Assembly: GCA_025738555.1 (NCBI GenBank)
Contig: JAOVFP010000007.1
Location: forward strand, 124,001-188,000
Reading direction: 5' to 3'
Length of the DNA stretch: 64,000 nt
From: Cyathus striatus
Lineage: Eukaryota > Basidiomycota > Agaricomycetes > Agaricales > Nidulariaceae
Below, in pieces: positions 13,101 to 26,501 of the stretch; positions within the stretch are counted from its first letter, which is position 1, and each line of letters starts with the position of its first letter. Made by a program: the position numbers and the translations under genes. The notes under the pieces were generated by a model. That model saw only the letters and a list, made by a program, of their open reading frames with translations, was not told the DNA's origin and did not search any database.

Positions 13101-13574
13101 TATCAATGCAGTCTATTACCAGCACCAAGTTATCGCACGCGTTACTGAAGTAATCCATCATCTTGAGCCACCCGAATCCCACCAGCTAACCCGTCGCCCT
13201 TTCCGTGTTACCTGGTTTATGAATCAGCTTGCAATGTATGTCAGTCTTTGTACTCTATATTACATCGCTGACGAGGCTTCTTTCCAGCTGTTTGATTCTC
13301 TGGAAGCACGACAATACTTTGACTGACGCTCTTCAACTCGGAAAGGGCATTCTACCTGCTATCGACGTGATGAATGCCCTGTGGCCCTGCGACGGTATGC
13401 TTTCTATCAGTATTATCCGTAGGATGAAAATCAACATCTTCATTATATATAGCTAATCGCAACGAAAGTGAGCTTCTTCGTCGAGAGCTTACAAACGCTT
13501 GCATTACCACGAGGACCGATATACCACTTTCCCCCAAATTCACTATTCCAGGTCACCTTTTGCACAACCTTTAA
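10123..13574 (+). CDS. Zn(II)2Cys6 fungal transcription factor
   Basis: A multi-exon gene from ATG 10123 to TAA 13572-13574. The binuclear cluster has the spacing C-x2-C-x6-C-x6-C-x2-C-x6-C (ACRQCRGRKIRC, QCNNC, NPCEYD) and is followed by a basic linker KRRGPDKRPGTRQR. An intron (10855-10946) splits the codon of the second cysteine. The N-terminal ~230 residues are Pro/Ser/Gln-rich. After the cluster come a Pro/Ser-rich linker and a long helical middle-homology region (LIDNTAPLLYF, RLSNEAERLQIQPAFIFAAL, IRRLCWSALSLAS), as in regulators with a Fungal_trans-type domain. About ten introns were inferred; most have GTAAGT/GTGAGT donors and CAG/TAG acceptors. The C-terminus is RTDIPLSPKFTIPGHLLHNL. 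It is a nuclear DNA-binding regulator; the target pathway cannot be read from the context. Confidence 0.88.
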
Positions 13575-14552
13575 CTTATTCCTTTTGCCTTTCATTTTCT
13601 TTCCTTCATCGTGCTTCGTTTCAAGTCTGTATACCCAGCCGTTTACTCTCTTTTTAAGTCGCCAGCCCCACTCTTTTGACTGTCGTCTGCAAACCTGTGT
13701 ACCCATATATATACCTATCGCTCACTTGACCTCTAGTCTGCATTTCACCTAGTAACCTTCCTATCGTACACCTTATTGTCGCTCTCATTGCTTATCGTTA
13801 GTTGATAGTAGCTATAGCTACAAATGGCTAGCGATGTATACCTGTACGATCTCATGAACATTGTATGTACAAGTTGACCCCTGTCGGAGGCTTTAAATAA
13901 ATAAGCTACAGATAGGTGTGCGTTCTCGCAGCGGAAGCAGTTAGAATCAGATCTCGGAAGCGGATTCTCGGTTTCTAACACCGTGACACGTCGATCATGT
14001 CGTAGGTGTCAACCATGTGCGGATGATGCGTACTTGCGAAATTTGCCCTCGAGCCGGATGCAGTTACAATGTCGGTAGCAGTAGTAGGGGTTGTAGATGT
14101 CGATGAACTGATTCGGTGGCTTTTAGACGACAGAAACGTTACGATCACTATGTACATCTGATGGTAATTTGCGTAGCTCCTGAATTCTTGACTGCGATTT
14201 AGGAGTGTATGGTCAGTCTGTTAAATTGTAAATATTACCTTGTAAAATATTTCAGTGTTTACACTAGTAGATTCACCTATAGCTCGTGCGCATTTTAAAG
14301 AACGACAGGTGATATTGCACGTATAATCGTAAGGACAGTAGTAAACAGGGTATTTAGCTGAACCTGTCCTGGCTGCCACCCAAAACATGAGCTACAACTT
14401 CTTTCCATGCTGACTTCCACGCCAGGCCCAGCCGCTATTCCCTTAACATAGATCGAGTTATCGAATATCCAATTTGGTGCATTTTCCAGCATGCAAATGA
14501 AGCCAGGGTTCGTAAGAATGGTTAAACAGGTAAAGAGAAGAAAACACGTAAA
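13575..14552. other. 3' flank and intergenic
   Basis: A T-rich stretch directly after the transcription factor stop is probably its 3' UTR. Beyond about 13.9 kb there are only short frames. A weak extra copy of the downstream repeat core may lie at about 14360-14423. Confidence 0.35.
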
Positions 14553-15200
14553 GGTATAAGACAACATGAGCCCAACCTGGCCAGCGTAATCCACAGTTAA
14601 AACAGATCCACTTTCCACGCGTGGCCCATGTCTTCAAAATATAAGCCAAAAATGTAAAAACAGAAAACAGGATTCACCATCCTTCAAACTATACGGGAAA
14701 GAAAGAAAGAAAGGGAAAAGAAAAGAAAAGCAGAAAGAGCAAAGAGCTTGTTAAGGCAGAAAATACATATACTAAAGCCAGCAGACGGATATAAGGCAAC
14801 ATGAACGCAACCTGGTAAGTGCAATCCACGCATTGCCCATGTCTTCGCGCTACAACACACATTCAAAAGTCACAATATATACAACATAATAGTTTCGGCA
14901 CGTTTCAGTTTTGTTCAATTTTTCGAAAGGAAATTGGAAAAAAGGCAGACAAGATAAAAGAAGAGGAAGACGCAAAAAAAGAGAAAGTAAGAAAGTAAGA
15001 AATGACATAGGGTAATATGCGCACAGCCTGGCGAGTGCGAGCCACGGCGGATCCACTATCCACGCGTAGCGCATGATAATATAATTTGTTTTGGGTATTT
15101 TTCGAGTTTTTTCTTGAAGTATTTTAGATCGAATAGAAAATGTTGTGAAAGAAGCCTGGCCAGCGAAATCACTAAGGAAGTCACTATCCACGCCCCTCCC
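14553..15200. repeat. Composite tandem repeat (core plus purine tract)
   Basis: Four related cores of about 55-80 bp start near 14553, 14788, 15005 and 15146. Shared plus-strand blocks are TATAAGnCAACATG, nAnCCTGGCnAGTGCnA, GATCCACTwTCCACGC and GCCCATGTCTTC. They are separated by purine-rich spacers of AAAG/GAAA type (14695-14750 and 14925-15003). The last core ends next to the stop codon of the amidohydrolase. The spacing is roughly 235, 217 and 141 bp. Not a known element to me. Confidence 0.6.
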
Positions 15201-15209
15201 AGGAATAAT

Positions 15210-18097
15210 TCAAAGGCTACCATATACGACATCTCCGTCTAAAATAGTAGCCAAGACGTTAGTTTGCATGACCTCGTTCATTGCAACGGTCATGATATCT
15301 TGAGAAAGGATGACGAAGTCAGCAATTTTTCCAACTTCGAGGGAACCAAGCTGATCTTCAGTGAAGGAGGCATAGGCAGGATCAATAGTCATTCCACGGA
15401 GTGCCTCCTCACGTGTGAGACGCTGTTCTGGGAACCTGTAACCTCATTTAAGCAAACAAACAGCATGTCAGAGTTTTCTGAATTTACCATCCACCAGGAC
15501 CATGAGGGGAAGTTCCTTCAAACGATAAACGGGAAATGGCTGCGTAAAATCCAGCCAAAGGATTAATCCCTTCAACGGGGAAATCAGATCCGAGTGTAAT
15601 TCTGGCTCCACTATCAATTATGGTTCGGAACGCGTATAGCCCTTTTACTCGTTCGGGTCCCTGTGTACAAAATTTAACACATTCAAGCCAAATGGCGCAG
15701 TAGTTTTGTTGAGGGTCTCACCAAACGGTCTTCGGCGAAACCCATGTCACTGATACTATCGATAAGGAACAAAGGAAATTTCAAACACAGCGAATATGAT
15801 GAGAAGGATGATGCACTTACGCATGTGTAGGTTGAACACTAGCAATTACTAGAACAAGGTAAATGAAGATTAGCATAGCGATCGATAGCCAAAAGCTTAT
15901 GTTTTAGAAACACACCTCCCAGTTTCCCCAAACGCTTCATATCCTCCTTAGTCATGATCTGAGCATGTTCAAGCCTGGGTCTGAGGGCAGTCACATTAAC
16001 TCCCTTCAGAGCAGCCTCGAAAGCATCCAGAACAATGCCATTAGCACGGTCCCCAATAGCGTGTACATTCTATCCGGCGATAACCACGGAAATCCAATAA
16101 TACATATGGATAACGATTTATCAGGAATGGTGGCCAGTGGGGTGGTAGACACGATGCAAAATCATAAATATCCATGGGGAGATGATAATAGATGAATGAA
16201 AGAAGACACAATGACAACCCTGTCAATAGTATCATTGCGGTGGAATACGGAAGCTGACGTACGACTTGCCAGCCATCCTTGAGAAACTTGGGAATAACGG
16301 TGTTGAGAACCTCGTTGGATATCCTCATCTGACCGTTAGTAGTGGGCTGGTCTGCATAGGGCTCATAAAGCTATAGGAAAGCATTGCCGGTTAGTTTCGT
16401 GGGAACAAAAGGTATGAAACTTGTAATTACCGCAGCACCGGCGGTTCTCAAGGCTCCTATTACAGCACGAAAGACGTAAATTCGTAATCATTTACTTAAG
16501 ATGAGTAACGACACTGACCATCTGCGAAGATTTTGACACTCCTCGTCGTAAGACGCCCATTACCTGCACCAATCACTGGGGAGCGTTGGTTACCCCAGTA
16601 CTCCCCATGTTCATCAAAATACGTCATTCCATAAATCCTGAGCTATTAATTAAATCATCAGTCACCAAATTTGCCAAAGCACTGCAAAGTTGTACCGGAA
16701 GGATATCTTTAGTGATCCGTCTATTCAGTGCTTGGTTATGGGCCTATAAATAGACAGGCGCGATATAAGACGCACTGTTTAAAAAACTCTAGAGATTCTG
16801 GTTTGAACCCAGCATCATGAAGGCCAGTCAAGCCATGAGCAAGTGCATCTTTTACTGTGGTCTGGAAGTGTTGTTCAAGATCTTCCGTAGTGAGATGGGG
16901 TAGGGCAATAAGTTCTTGAGCGCTATCCACAAATACACCTGTCCATTGCGCGGCATAAATAATTGACTTGAAAAATCAGCACGAGCATGAATTTTACCTG
17001 TCGGATTTCCGTGAGCATCGCGAACAACAACGCCCCCATCAACAGTATCAGGATAGGGAGCGTTGGTGTCCAGCATTGCACGAGAGACCCACAAAGCGTG
17101 GCCGTCTCGACCACGAAGCACTACCTTACGACCACGAACAATGGGGTTTGCTTCAAAATCCTCCTATAACATCATGTGACCACGGAGATTCGACAGCGGG
17201 GGAAAATAGAAAGAAAGAAAAGAAAGAAAAGACACCGCACACGGTGGAGAACGGGGAAAAATTAGTCGGGTAATTCGGCGTTAACTGGAAAACGTTTCTT
17301 ACGTACCCAGGTAGGAAACTTCTTTACGTCCCATGATGCATGATCCCATCCCCAACCTTGTATGATGCGCGAGGTGTTATGCTTCAGTTCGGAGTGCCCG
17401 AGTATGTACTCTGCAACGAGTTCGACGGTTTCTACGGGTTTACAAGCCTTGAGTCACGCGATAGGAGGCACAAACAAAGCAGTGCACACAGCATCGGACA
17501 CAAACCGACCTTTAACGTTCTTCCCTGTTGACAGCGCAATCTGCCTACTGGCCCCGTACTCGAGCATATGGCAATGAGAGTCTGAAGCACTGCAATCGGC
17601 GGAGGAACTACGCCGCAGAAAGGTGCAAACATACCAGTCATTCCTGGTACTACCACTGACCCCTTCGGGATGTAATGCACAGTGAGTTGGCTACCATTGC
17701 TTCTCTCTAGGATCTGGTCTGTTTGTTACACTGTGAACAAGAGTAGTAGTACGGCCTACGTTATGCAAAACGTACCAAGACTCCCAATGGCTGCAATACG
17801 TTGTCCCTCCACTAGCATACATTCGGCTATAGTGTTGCTGCCATCAACAGTATAGATGGCCTTGTCACCCTCGTTAGAGCAAACCACGTAGGTACTATCC
17901 ATCGGTCCAGTCTTGCGTGCAAAGTAAATGGCGAGCAATATGACTGAGACAAGCACCAAGGATTGATAAGAGAAATGGCTCCTTTGAATTTGAATTGGAG
18001 GGGCTTCAGTAACCTCCGCAGGCGAACTACACTTCGAATTGCCGTTGGGTACGGGTGTGTGCGCGCCGTTTGGCTTGAGGGAAGGTTGAGGAACCAT
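15210..18097 (-). CDS. Membrane-anchored amidohydrolase family 3 (YtcJ-like)
   Basis: A minus-strand gene with about ten short introns, ATG at 18097 and stop at 15210. The N-terminus is a short polar tail, then one transmembrane segment (YQSLVLVSVILLAIYFA), so the catalytic part is probably luminal or extracellular. Metal-site motifs are all present: GMTDSHCH (HxH; codons near 17568-17576), RDGHALWVS, HAIGDRAN and RLEHAQIM (about 16070-15940), and the late metal aspartate in LGSDFPVEGINP (about 15585-15550). The C-terminus GSLEVGKIADFVILSQDI is the typical closing strand of the composite domain. The family hydrolyses amide or related bonds using one or two metals; the substrate here is unknown. 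No broken codon was seen. A tandem repeat begins within 10-20 bp of its 3' end. Confidence 0.88.
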
Positions 18098-21000
18098 AGA
18101 TTAGAGGATACAGCTCCACCGCCTTTATAGAAAGTGCGGGTGCTTATCGAAGTCAAAGATGGGAGAGTGGGGATACAAGCAAATTTGTTGCGGGCAAATT
18201 TTAGAATAGACGCTCGGAACAAGTGAACCAAATCGTGTTCCATCTGATGGCCGCCCGAACCACTTGAGTTACTATGGACCCCCTAGCCCCTGGGCCGATG
18301 ATCGTCCGCCCCGTTTGCCAAGCCCCATGCAAGTATCCTGCATATATACGAAATGGCCAACGTCTGTTTAATAAACTGAACATCGCTTGTATGACTTATC
18401 ATTGTTTTAATGTTCAAACATGAGCTTTTCGGTTGAAAGATAATCAACAACTTAGAATTTCCCTGAAGGGTTGTGAGCGCCTGCAAACACTGCTGAAAAT
18501 TTGATGTTGGGCAGGTCTTGTACGAATTGTCGCCGATTGTACGTGAACCTTTCCAATAAAAGTGTATACCGACGCTGATTCGGTGACAGATATAGTATTG
18601 ACCAGATCCGATAATGAGGCAACCGGGTCCAATAAAGATATGCTGCTTACCGACCCATTGACCTGCTCTATACGGTCACCATAAATAAGTACGCATCTCG
18701 GAATGCTGCACATTCATATTCATCTGTTGCTAACGACCAGAGTAGTCGGTAGAATGTTGAATCGCTCGCAGCGATAGTTATTACCGCGATCTAACTCGGC
18801 CCAGCTTGCTTAGACGGTTACGCAAACGCTTTATCCACATTGAGGCCAGCTATAGACCACGGCGATCATGAAGACCTTCACTCGAATCTGGACATCGAAG
18901 ATAGCGTACAGAGAGTCAACAATAGGCTCGCCTTCAAGCCTTCAACCAACTACACAATGAAATACTCCCACAGCTTTGCACGGGGTCGTCACGAGCTTCC
19001 ATCGATGTAGTGCCGAAAAAGAAGTCTAGTAATTCTTCGCTTCCAATTTCCTAGCATAAATATCAAAGCGCCGGTCTTTGAATCACATTTTCACAACGAT
19101 CTGAGAGCCTGATATTCGACCAGTACATTTCGATCTACGAAGTACACGATCTGAAACATTACATGAGTTATTGTTCGGTATAATGTATTCGACATACATT
19201 TGTTTCACAGTGGTGTTCGCGATTCGCATGGTAGTCTCAGCATATCTATTCGTAAAAGGCGCCCAAGCACACTATAGCGCCCAACTATCGCTCTAGAAAG
19301 CCCTATGATAACGCTTAGCTTTGTAAAAAAGAATATCCGTTTCGGATAGCATTGGAAATTTTATACCGTATACGCACATGCACATGCGAACTTCCAAGCA
19401 ATCTAGAAATATTTCAAGTACATGAGGCAGTAGCGATTGATTCTTATTCCGACCTAAGCGCGCAGCGCCACTCTACTTCCTAGGGATCGATTAATCGTTA
19501 ACGCTCAACGAAATGGTACATGATATCGGATGCATTTACATCTTCTTCCACAGTTATTCTCCGTCTCACTTGACCTACAACTAGCGCTCATGGACGTACG
19601 TGCCAGCTGCCGGGACTCACTTGAGATCCGAGTGGAAGAGCATGATTGATTTATATCCGGTGTTCTCGACTCTTAAGATAAAATTAAGCACTCCTTGGCC
19701 TGCCTCACGCTGATTTTGCAACAAGCATTTGAGTCAAGATTTTTATCATGAATTCTCCAATTCTTTGGTAGCCGCAACGTGATCCGACAGATGTTATAAA
19801 CAATGTATAATATTCCTATGGGGACGGAGCTTACACATTTAAGATGGAACGTTTGCCTTAAAGGCGTTCCTGGCTATCGCCACTTGTAGGAATGGATGGT
19901 TATGAGTAGCGCTGCGAGGGCTGACATTTATTAAGAAGTTTAGAACAAGATTATGCAAAATCATTCCAAACGTTAGGTGCGCGGCTCGTAGAAGGAATGG
20001 TTTGAAAATCGAATTATGGTTTGGTTATGCAGCTTTGAAATGAACCATTAACAGATCAAGTATAGTGCGCTATGCATAGAGAAGTGCAGGCACTACGCGC
20101 AGAGTAAAAAATAGATTTTCATATTGTCGAAGCTGAGTCTTCCACGGTGTGTAGACATTTGGGCGTTCAGTGCAAGAAAAAGTAGATGTTTAAGGCAGGT
20201 TAAGATGAGGAAACCCACGTAAGAGAATAGATGTAAATCCAAAATTCTCACTGTTGTTATTTCGAATCAGATTACTCATTAGAAATAGCTTCCAAAGCGC
20301 GCCCTTACAGGCCAGGAATCATCTACATTTACATTAATTTATATGAGAGGATATCTCAGTTGAATAGAGAAACAGTCTCATTTCACACATTTCATTGATG
20401 TTTATGTCAGGTACTACTAGCTTTATATTAAACTCAACGGAAGAGTAAATACTGGGTTACAGTAGCTTACGATCAGATTTCGAGAAATCCGCGGGCGTTG
20501 CAGGATATAAAAACCATCAATCTTATCTCGCTAAGCAATGCATTTCTTAGGTAGGATATGCGGATCCAAACATATGGTCAGTGGCTTCCTTTGATAATCT
20601 ACGAAAGAGACTTTCTATCCTCTCTAAGTTAGTCTACAACAACAAGTGGAGTATATTATATGACCATCTGATATCGTTACGGAAAACATTGGCAGCTTTT
20701 CTTTCAAAGCTTAAGTAAACTCGCGATTGTGAGAGTTGAACGTCAATTATAGACTCGAATCGTACTATCACATACTCTGGAAGTTTAATGATGCTAATAT
20801 GCATAGAAGCAATTGCTACTACCAGTGGAGATCAGAATAACCTATGTTGACGCAATGCTAACTATGACAGTTAATACTAACATCCGTGCTGCTAAATGTA
20901 GCACCTGACGAAAAATACACTGACGCTGGCCGAGATAAATAGAAAGAACTCTATGATCTTGGGCTCATTCACAGCTATTAGCTTAGTTGTGAACCTGAAT

Positions 21001-23130
21001 GATACCAGATCCATGAAGAGGCAATAGCAGGAGGAACAATCTGGGTCTTCCTGTGCATGCGTGGTGATGAACAGAAATATCCATCCCGGCTAGATAGAAA
21101 ACTTCAAGTTATCTCTGGCAGATTACTCATTACCCCAAAAGATTAATAAACGCATTGCAGTTGTAGGACAGATGATCAGTTAAAATAAGGACTGCTGTGA
21201 ACATCGCGTAAGGATTGTCTTTAGTTTCGCAACCCTAAAGCTCAGTCATTTACAACAGCCTCGCTTGATCAAGGTGCATGTGAGCAAGAAACGTGCTCAG
21301 TTTATCAATCAGAATATTGACCAGAAGAAGCAAACATCAACTTGGGCGCTCTTAGTAGGCAGTGCAATGAGGACAGCCAACTGGTTATCGATATCCCCAT
21401 TACAGACATCAATTAAATCGTTTAAACGAGTCCTTTGAGGTACATTGTTCAAAGAAAATCCATAGCAAAATGATGGCCTAAGCATGGAAGGAATGCGAAA
21501 GCACTAACCTATCGGAAAAACCGACAGACCGGGTGAGGTTCAATATCTAGAATATTTTGGACCATAAATACCATTTATCTTTGGACATGGTGAGAAAAAC
21601 TGAACAAATATGACGTACGCCACTACAAGGCAAAATGAGTTATACAACCATAGCGGGTACATTAATCTTACTAGCTAGCACGACTATGAATAAGTATACA
21701 TGATGTACTTGTATTTTTACAAACTCAAGTATTTCTCGTTTGCTCCACCGAAGAGCTATGAGAAAGCTCTATGAGGGTGAAATATTTTCTTTCCAGGAAT
21801 GCCAACGTCCATTCATTCAGCTTAGTACTGTCAATCTTATACTATACCTTATACTCATCATTCGATGAGAGATAAGATACTAAGCAGTACAGTTTTACAG
21901 ATCATATTACTAGGAGGGGTTTACGTGGGGGAAGAAATTGAGCTTCAGCCTTTGAACCCCCACACTGAACACTTCTTATGTCACTGAGTACGAAATTTCG
22001 GCCTCTCCCGCATTTTTCAAGGCAGTGTTTACGACTCTCTGTCCCCATTCTATCTCTCCTCTTGTCTTTTACTGGGAAGCCGGAGATCTATGACTCGAGG
22101 CTCCACCAACGCTACGGCCCGTCCCAACATGCATGGTTCTCAAACATCATAAAATTTTCAAGTTGATGGCATAGGTATAATAGTTACTATACTTATCCAT
22201 AAGAATGGGTTCAATCTTTAGAATCATACTTTCCCCGGGCCGGCCTTTTCCAAGACCGCCGCCAATGCAACGTTTACTTCAACATAGTTAACGCCACTCT
22301 ACACTCCACCGGATGTGCCCTAAGCTCTCCCTTATTATCCTTCGCATATAGAATTCTGCCCACTCCCTAAGCCCACCCCCGCAACCCGTACAAGTCCCTT
22401 ATTCTCTACCTCCACTACAACGCAGACTCGTTTACATATCTTATCACGTACTTTGCAGGCTGTCGCATTCAACTTGTCCCGGCTCCTGGGTCCTGGGCGG
22501 CCAGGAAATTTTGAAGAAATTATAAATGCTATGAAATAGAATGCAGGGAACCAACAGGGAATGTATGCCAATTAAAATATAATCTTCTCAGCTAATTTCC
22601 TCCTATCCTAGATGAAACTCAAACGGTGACTACACAGTTAACTGCGGACAACAGTGTACGCAGCACAACGCAGCCATCTGTTGCCACTCACCGATGCTAT
22701 TATTGATACATAACTACCGTGCCCGGCGTTGAGCCACGTGAGAAACTTATCAAAGCTTACGTACCGTACTTATTAATATTAATGTTTGGCTAATCAAGGT
22801 TCTACTCAACTCAAACTCAACTTCTACCTCAAAGTTCGACTTATGTTGTGCATCTTTATGATTGAAGTATAGTTATATGTCTCTCTCCGTTACTTTTGTC
22901 ATCTTTCACTGTCAAGGAGGACACGTTTATTGCGTTTATCCAAAGGTCATCTTTAAGCCTGCGCATGCTGCTCCGCTCTTGCCGGGAATCCTAACAATCA
23001 ACAAACAATTGGTAAGCGCCAATCAATTAATCATTCAATCTACCTATCACAGCCATCAATGCATCACCAGCCACCGCGCTCCCTGTAGCCAACTGTAACT
23101 CCTCTTCCTCCTAGGAGTAAACAGGACGCC
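18098..23130. other. Gene desert
   Basis: No supported gene. From about 18714 to 21977 neither strand has an open frame of 60 codons. Two short frames at 18444-18713 (minus) and 22862-23098 (plus) lack splice context or motifs. Composition is moderately AT-rich and CpG is not absent, unlike the right end of the window. It may be old decayed mobile DNA, but I saw no terminal repeats or coding relics. Confidence 0.45.
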
Positions 23131-25441
23131 ATGAAGCTCCCCTTCCTCCTCACACTTCCACTTGTACACGCTCTTCAAGTTCCTCTAAGTCTAACCACAA
23201 GTGATGCCTCCTCATCTCACATGAAACAAAAGTTTTCGTCTCCTCTCTTCTTTCGCACTGGTCTTCCTCCGGTCTCTCTCTAGCAGTCGTTCGCCAGACT
23301 CCGAACTCCACCGACCCATGGTATACCGAATTCGCCTCTTTTGGTATTGCAACAGCTGATGGAAAAGCCATGGACGAAAACACTATATTTGCAATTGCGT
23401 CCAATAGTAAACTTTTTCTCGCTGTTTCTGTTGGTCTTCTCATACACAACGAAACTCTGCAAACCGAACGCGAGCATGCAGGCTTGAAGAGATTGGAGTG
23501 GCGTTCAAAGATTGGTGATGTACTCGGTGACGAGTGGGGTCTTTGGGATGAAGATATGAGCCGAGCAGTTACGGTTCAGGATATGCTCAGTCATCGAACT
23601 GGCATGCCCAGACACGATTTCTCTGGTGCTGTGAGGGACGGTGGTGTTCCCGAGATGGTAGACCTATTGTTACACTTCCTCCTGCTTCATAACTGACGAC
23701 ATCTCTCGGGCGCAGATCAGAACTCTTCGTTACCTCCTCCCCTCCGCTACGCACCGCGAAACCTTCCAGTACAACAACCTGATGTTCGAAACCCTCTCCC
23801 ACCTTCCTCAACACCTGCTCAATGTCTCTTACGAGTCGTACGTCTCCAACCACATATTCAAGCCACTCAATATGTCATCCACGACATTTTCGATAGCTGA
23901 AGTTGAAGCCTGGTCTGCTGACCCAAAGAGGAAGGAAACATTTGCACATGGTTTCCAATGGCATGCTAGGGATGTGGTAGAGAGGAGGAAGGGCGAACTG
24001 AGAGCGACAGTTCCGTATTTCTCGAGACCTGGGGAGGAAAAATATGGGCTGGTGCCGGGGGCGTGCTGACTACCACAAAAGATTTGGTATGTGTTAACCG
24101 AGACGTTCTCCCGATGTTTCCCCTTGCTTTGAATTTCTTATTTTCGTGATCGAGAATGCCATCGTGCTGCTTAATGTGCCAACGACTGGTATTCGAACGC
24201 GCCAAATTTGACTCCTGTCTTGCAGGTTTCATCTTACAATTTCTCTTTTCTTTCACTACGCAATGCGTGCTTTATATCTGGTGCGCAACGTTCTCTCAAT
24301 GATCGTCCCCCAGGGTCACATCCTTGCTCCTGCCCTATTTCTACATGCTCTGCACATAAACTCACCAGTTACTGTTTAGTCAACCTGGGCCGCAACGTTG
24401 CTCAACCGAGGAAGACACCCTTATACCAACGAGTCCGTTATACCAACCGAAATCCTCGACCACGTAGAACGAGGAATATCTGTAGCAGAAGGGAAGCCTT
24501 CCGACCCTGAGCTTGTGAGTCACAGTCTTTGCTTCTCCATGTTTTCACCTCAACGAACGCCTTTCAGTCACCTAGACTCTATGGCTCAGGCTTGATTCGG
24601 TACCACTATCAAGGCCACGAACTCCTCGAGCACGGTGGCAACAACCCGGGATTCAAAACCCAGCTCGCTCGCTTCCCACAGGGCAATCTTGCTATTATAT
24701 CCCTGAGTAACGATGCCAATGGTGGATGGGCTCTAGAGGCTGCGAAATGGAGAGTTGCAGAGGATATTTTGGGGCTTGAGAAGGTTGACTGGACTGCTAG
24801 GTATGTTTGTTCCCCTCTTTCGTTTAGAGTGGTTTTGCTTAAGAGTGAGAAGATACGAGAAAATATGGAACAACTTCCTGAATGACAGTGCGCAGGTTAC
24901 ACCGCGTCCTGAACCAGTGGCACTACCTAAGAAGCCTATTGAGCTACTAGGAGAGAAGACATTTCACCACCCCACCTATGGCACTCTGCGGCCGTGTGTG
25001 GTCCCTTCAAGCTTGGAGCTTTTGCCGAGCTTCAGGCACCACCACAATGACTGCGCTCCTACCCTTGAGGCGCCAACGGCAAACATGGTCTTGTCCCGAA
25101 GCAACCTCTCTATTCCGACCATTATCGTACCTTGGAAACGGTTCTTCGCCACCCATCTCCGTCTCACACACTTTCAAGGAGATGTATTTAACATCACCGT
25201 GGTATGGGGGAATGCGGAGGTGAGGAAGGAGGAGGGTTTCTTCGCTGGTGGCGAGGGTGAAGAAGATGACGGCGCGATGCTGCTTCTGCAAGATGAAAGG
25301 TTCCAGCTGGAGTGGGTTCATGAACCAGAGGAGGGACTTGCATTTAGAGGCGGATTTTGGGGGAAGGAGGGGTTGGATGCAAGGGAGCCGGAGGAGAAAG
25401 AGGGAAAGGGGAGTGCGGAAGTATGGTTTGAAGCTGTGTGA
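23131..25441 (+). CDS. Secreted serine beta-lactamase-like hydrolase (PF00144 type), one frame break
   Basis: The ATG at 23131 starts a signal-like peptide (MKLPFLLTLPLVHA). The active-site triad of the family is visible: SNSK (SxxK; IFAIASNSKLF), the YxN motif in FQYNNLMF, and HGG in LLEHGGNNPGF in place of the KTG box. A C-terminal beta-rich domain follows (HPTYGTL to WFEAV). Introns are inferred near 23660-23715 (phase 0), 24087-24379, 24515-24567 and 24800-24852. Two frame changes are needed. One, near 23190-23232, may be an unusually short intron. The other, at the G-run 24057-24061, is not spliceable: adding one G would restore the conserved GGVLTTTKDL. So the gene is either newly broken or carries a sequencing indel. 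The family covers esterases, peptidases and lactonases; the substrate is unknown. Confidence 0.75.
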
Positions 25442-26501
25442 TGAATAAGTTTGCAGGGAGATAGCGATACACTTCTTCTGTAAGTAACTGACAACGACGT
25501 GAATAGAGGAAAGATACTCTAGTCATCATTTTAGGATACATTGGACGGTGGCTGACTACGGACTAGGTTTACACCAGGATTCGCTCAGTCTGGTTGCATC
25601 CTCAAGCTCTCATGATAAATACTTTAATATCTGTATTTTTCATGGTCTCGACCGGGTTTCAAATGATTCGTTGTCTTTGCTACTGAAAACATGTTGCATA
25701 CATACATGTAATGGCAATCTGAAATTGCAAGCGTTTTCCGAGTTTTTCAAAGGAAGTCTGGGAACATCTTTCCAAAGACGGCAAACCTGGTCACTTAGGC
25801 AGATAATCAAGATATGGGCGCTTGTCTACAGCGCCTTTTGAATTTCTCCTGAGTTTTAACTTGTACGTACAGAGTCCAGACAATATCCAGTGGGATCTAG
25901 TTTAAAGCAATGCTATAGTAAGTAGTAAGACCTGGTCACCTAATGATATGCTACTTCTTAGGGATCTTAACGAGGTCTTAATTCCTCTCAGATTACCCCT
26001 AACTATACAATGTTCTTCACTTCTTCACATTGCGGAAGTCTACGATGTTGTGATATATAGTCTTCCCTCTATTTATAAAAACGATTATAGGGTAAAGGAA
26101 TGTAAATTTGAAGTGAGTGAGTCACTGACAAAAATCACAAAAATAGATCACGAGTCTCACCGGCACGACCCAGAGTACTGATGCATGATGGCGGTTGCAA
26201 GTCACAATGATACCACTACGGCACTACCTAATTGGACTGGCTAAACCCTAGTCTCCTGAGCCTCAATCTCGAGAGCTCGAGTATTTAGTGACTCAGGTTA
26301 TGCGCGTCTCATAGAAGCTGTTGCAACCATCCGTCAGACACGCGCACGGATAATGATATTGTCCGAGCGTGCGACAATGCCGGAAGACATACGTGCTTGA
26401 TACGGCTACGCTCCGTACCTGTAAATCTCTAACACACCTATATAATAGGGGCTGTGGAATCAAGCAATCTTTAACCTTGCTCACCTTTCATCATCTCAAT
26501 A
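25442..26501. other. Intergenic and monooxygenase promoter
   Basis: No supported gene. The 97-codon frame at 25548-25841 has no motif. The last 70 bases hold the TATA element listed next. Confidence 0.4.
26439..26447 (+). promoter_or_regulatory. TATA box of monooxygenase gene
   Basis: TATATAATA lies 55-63 bases before the ATG at 26502, a normal spacing for a short fungal leader. Confidence 0.5.

Noticed and set aside
16800..16830. GGTTTGAACCC resembling a tRNA B box
   Set aside because: Lies in an amidohydrolase exon (coding LTGLHDAGFKPES) with no cloverleaf around it.
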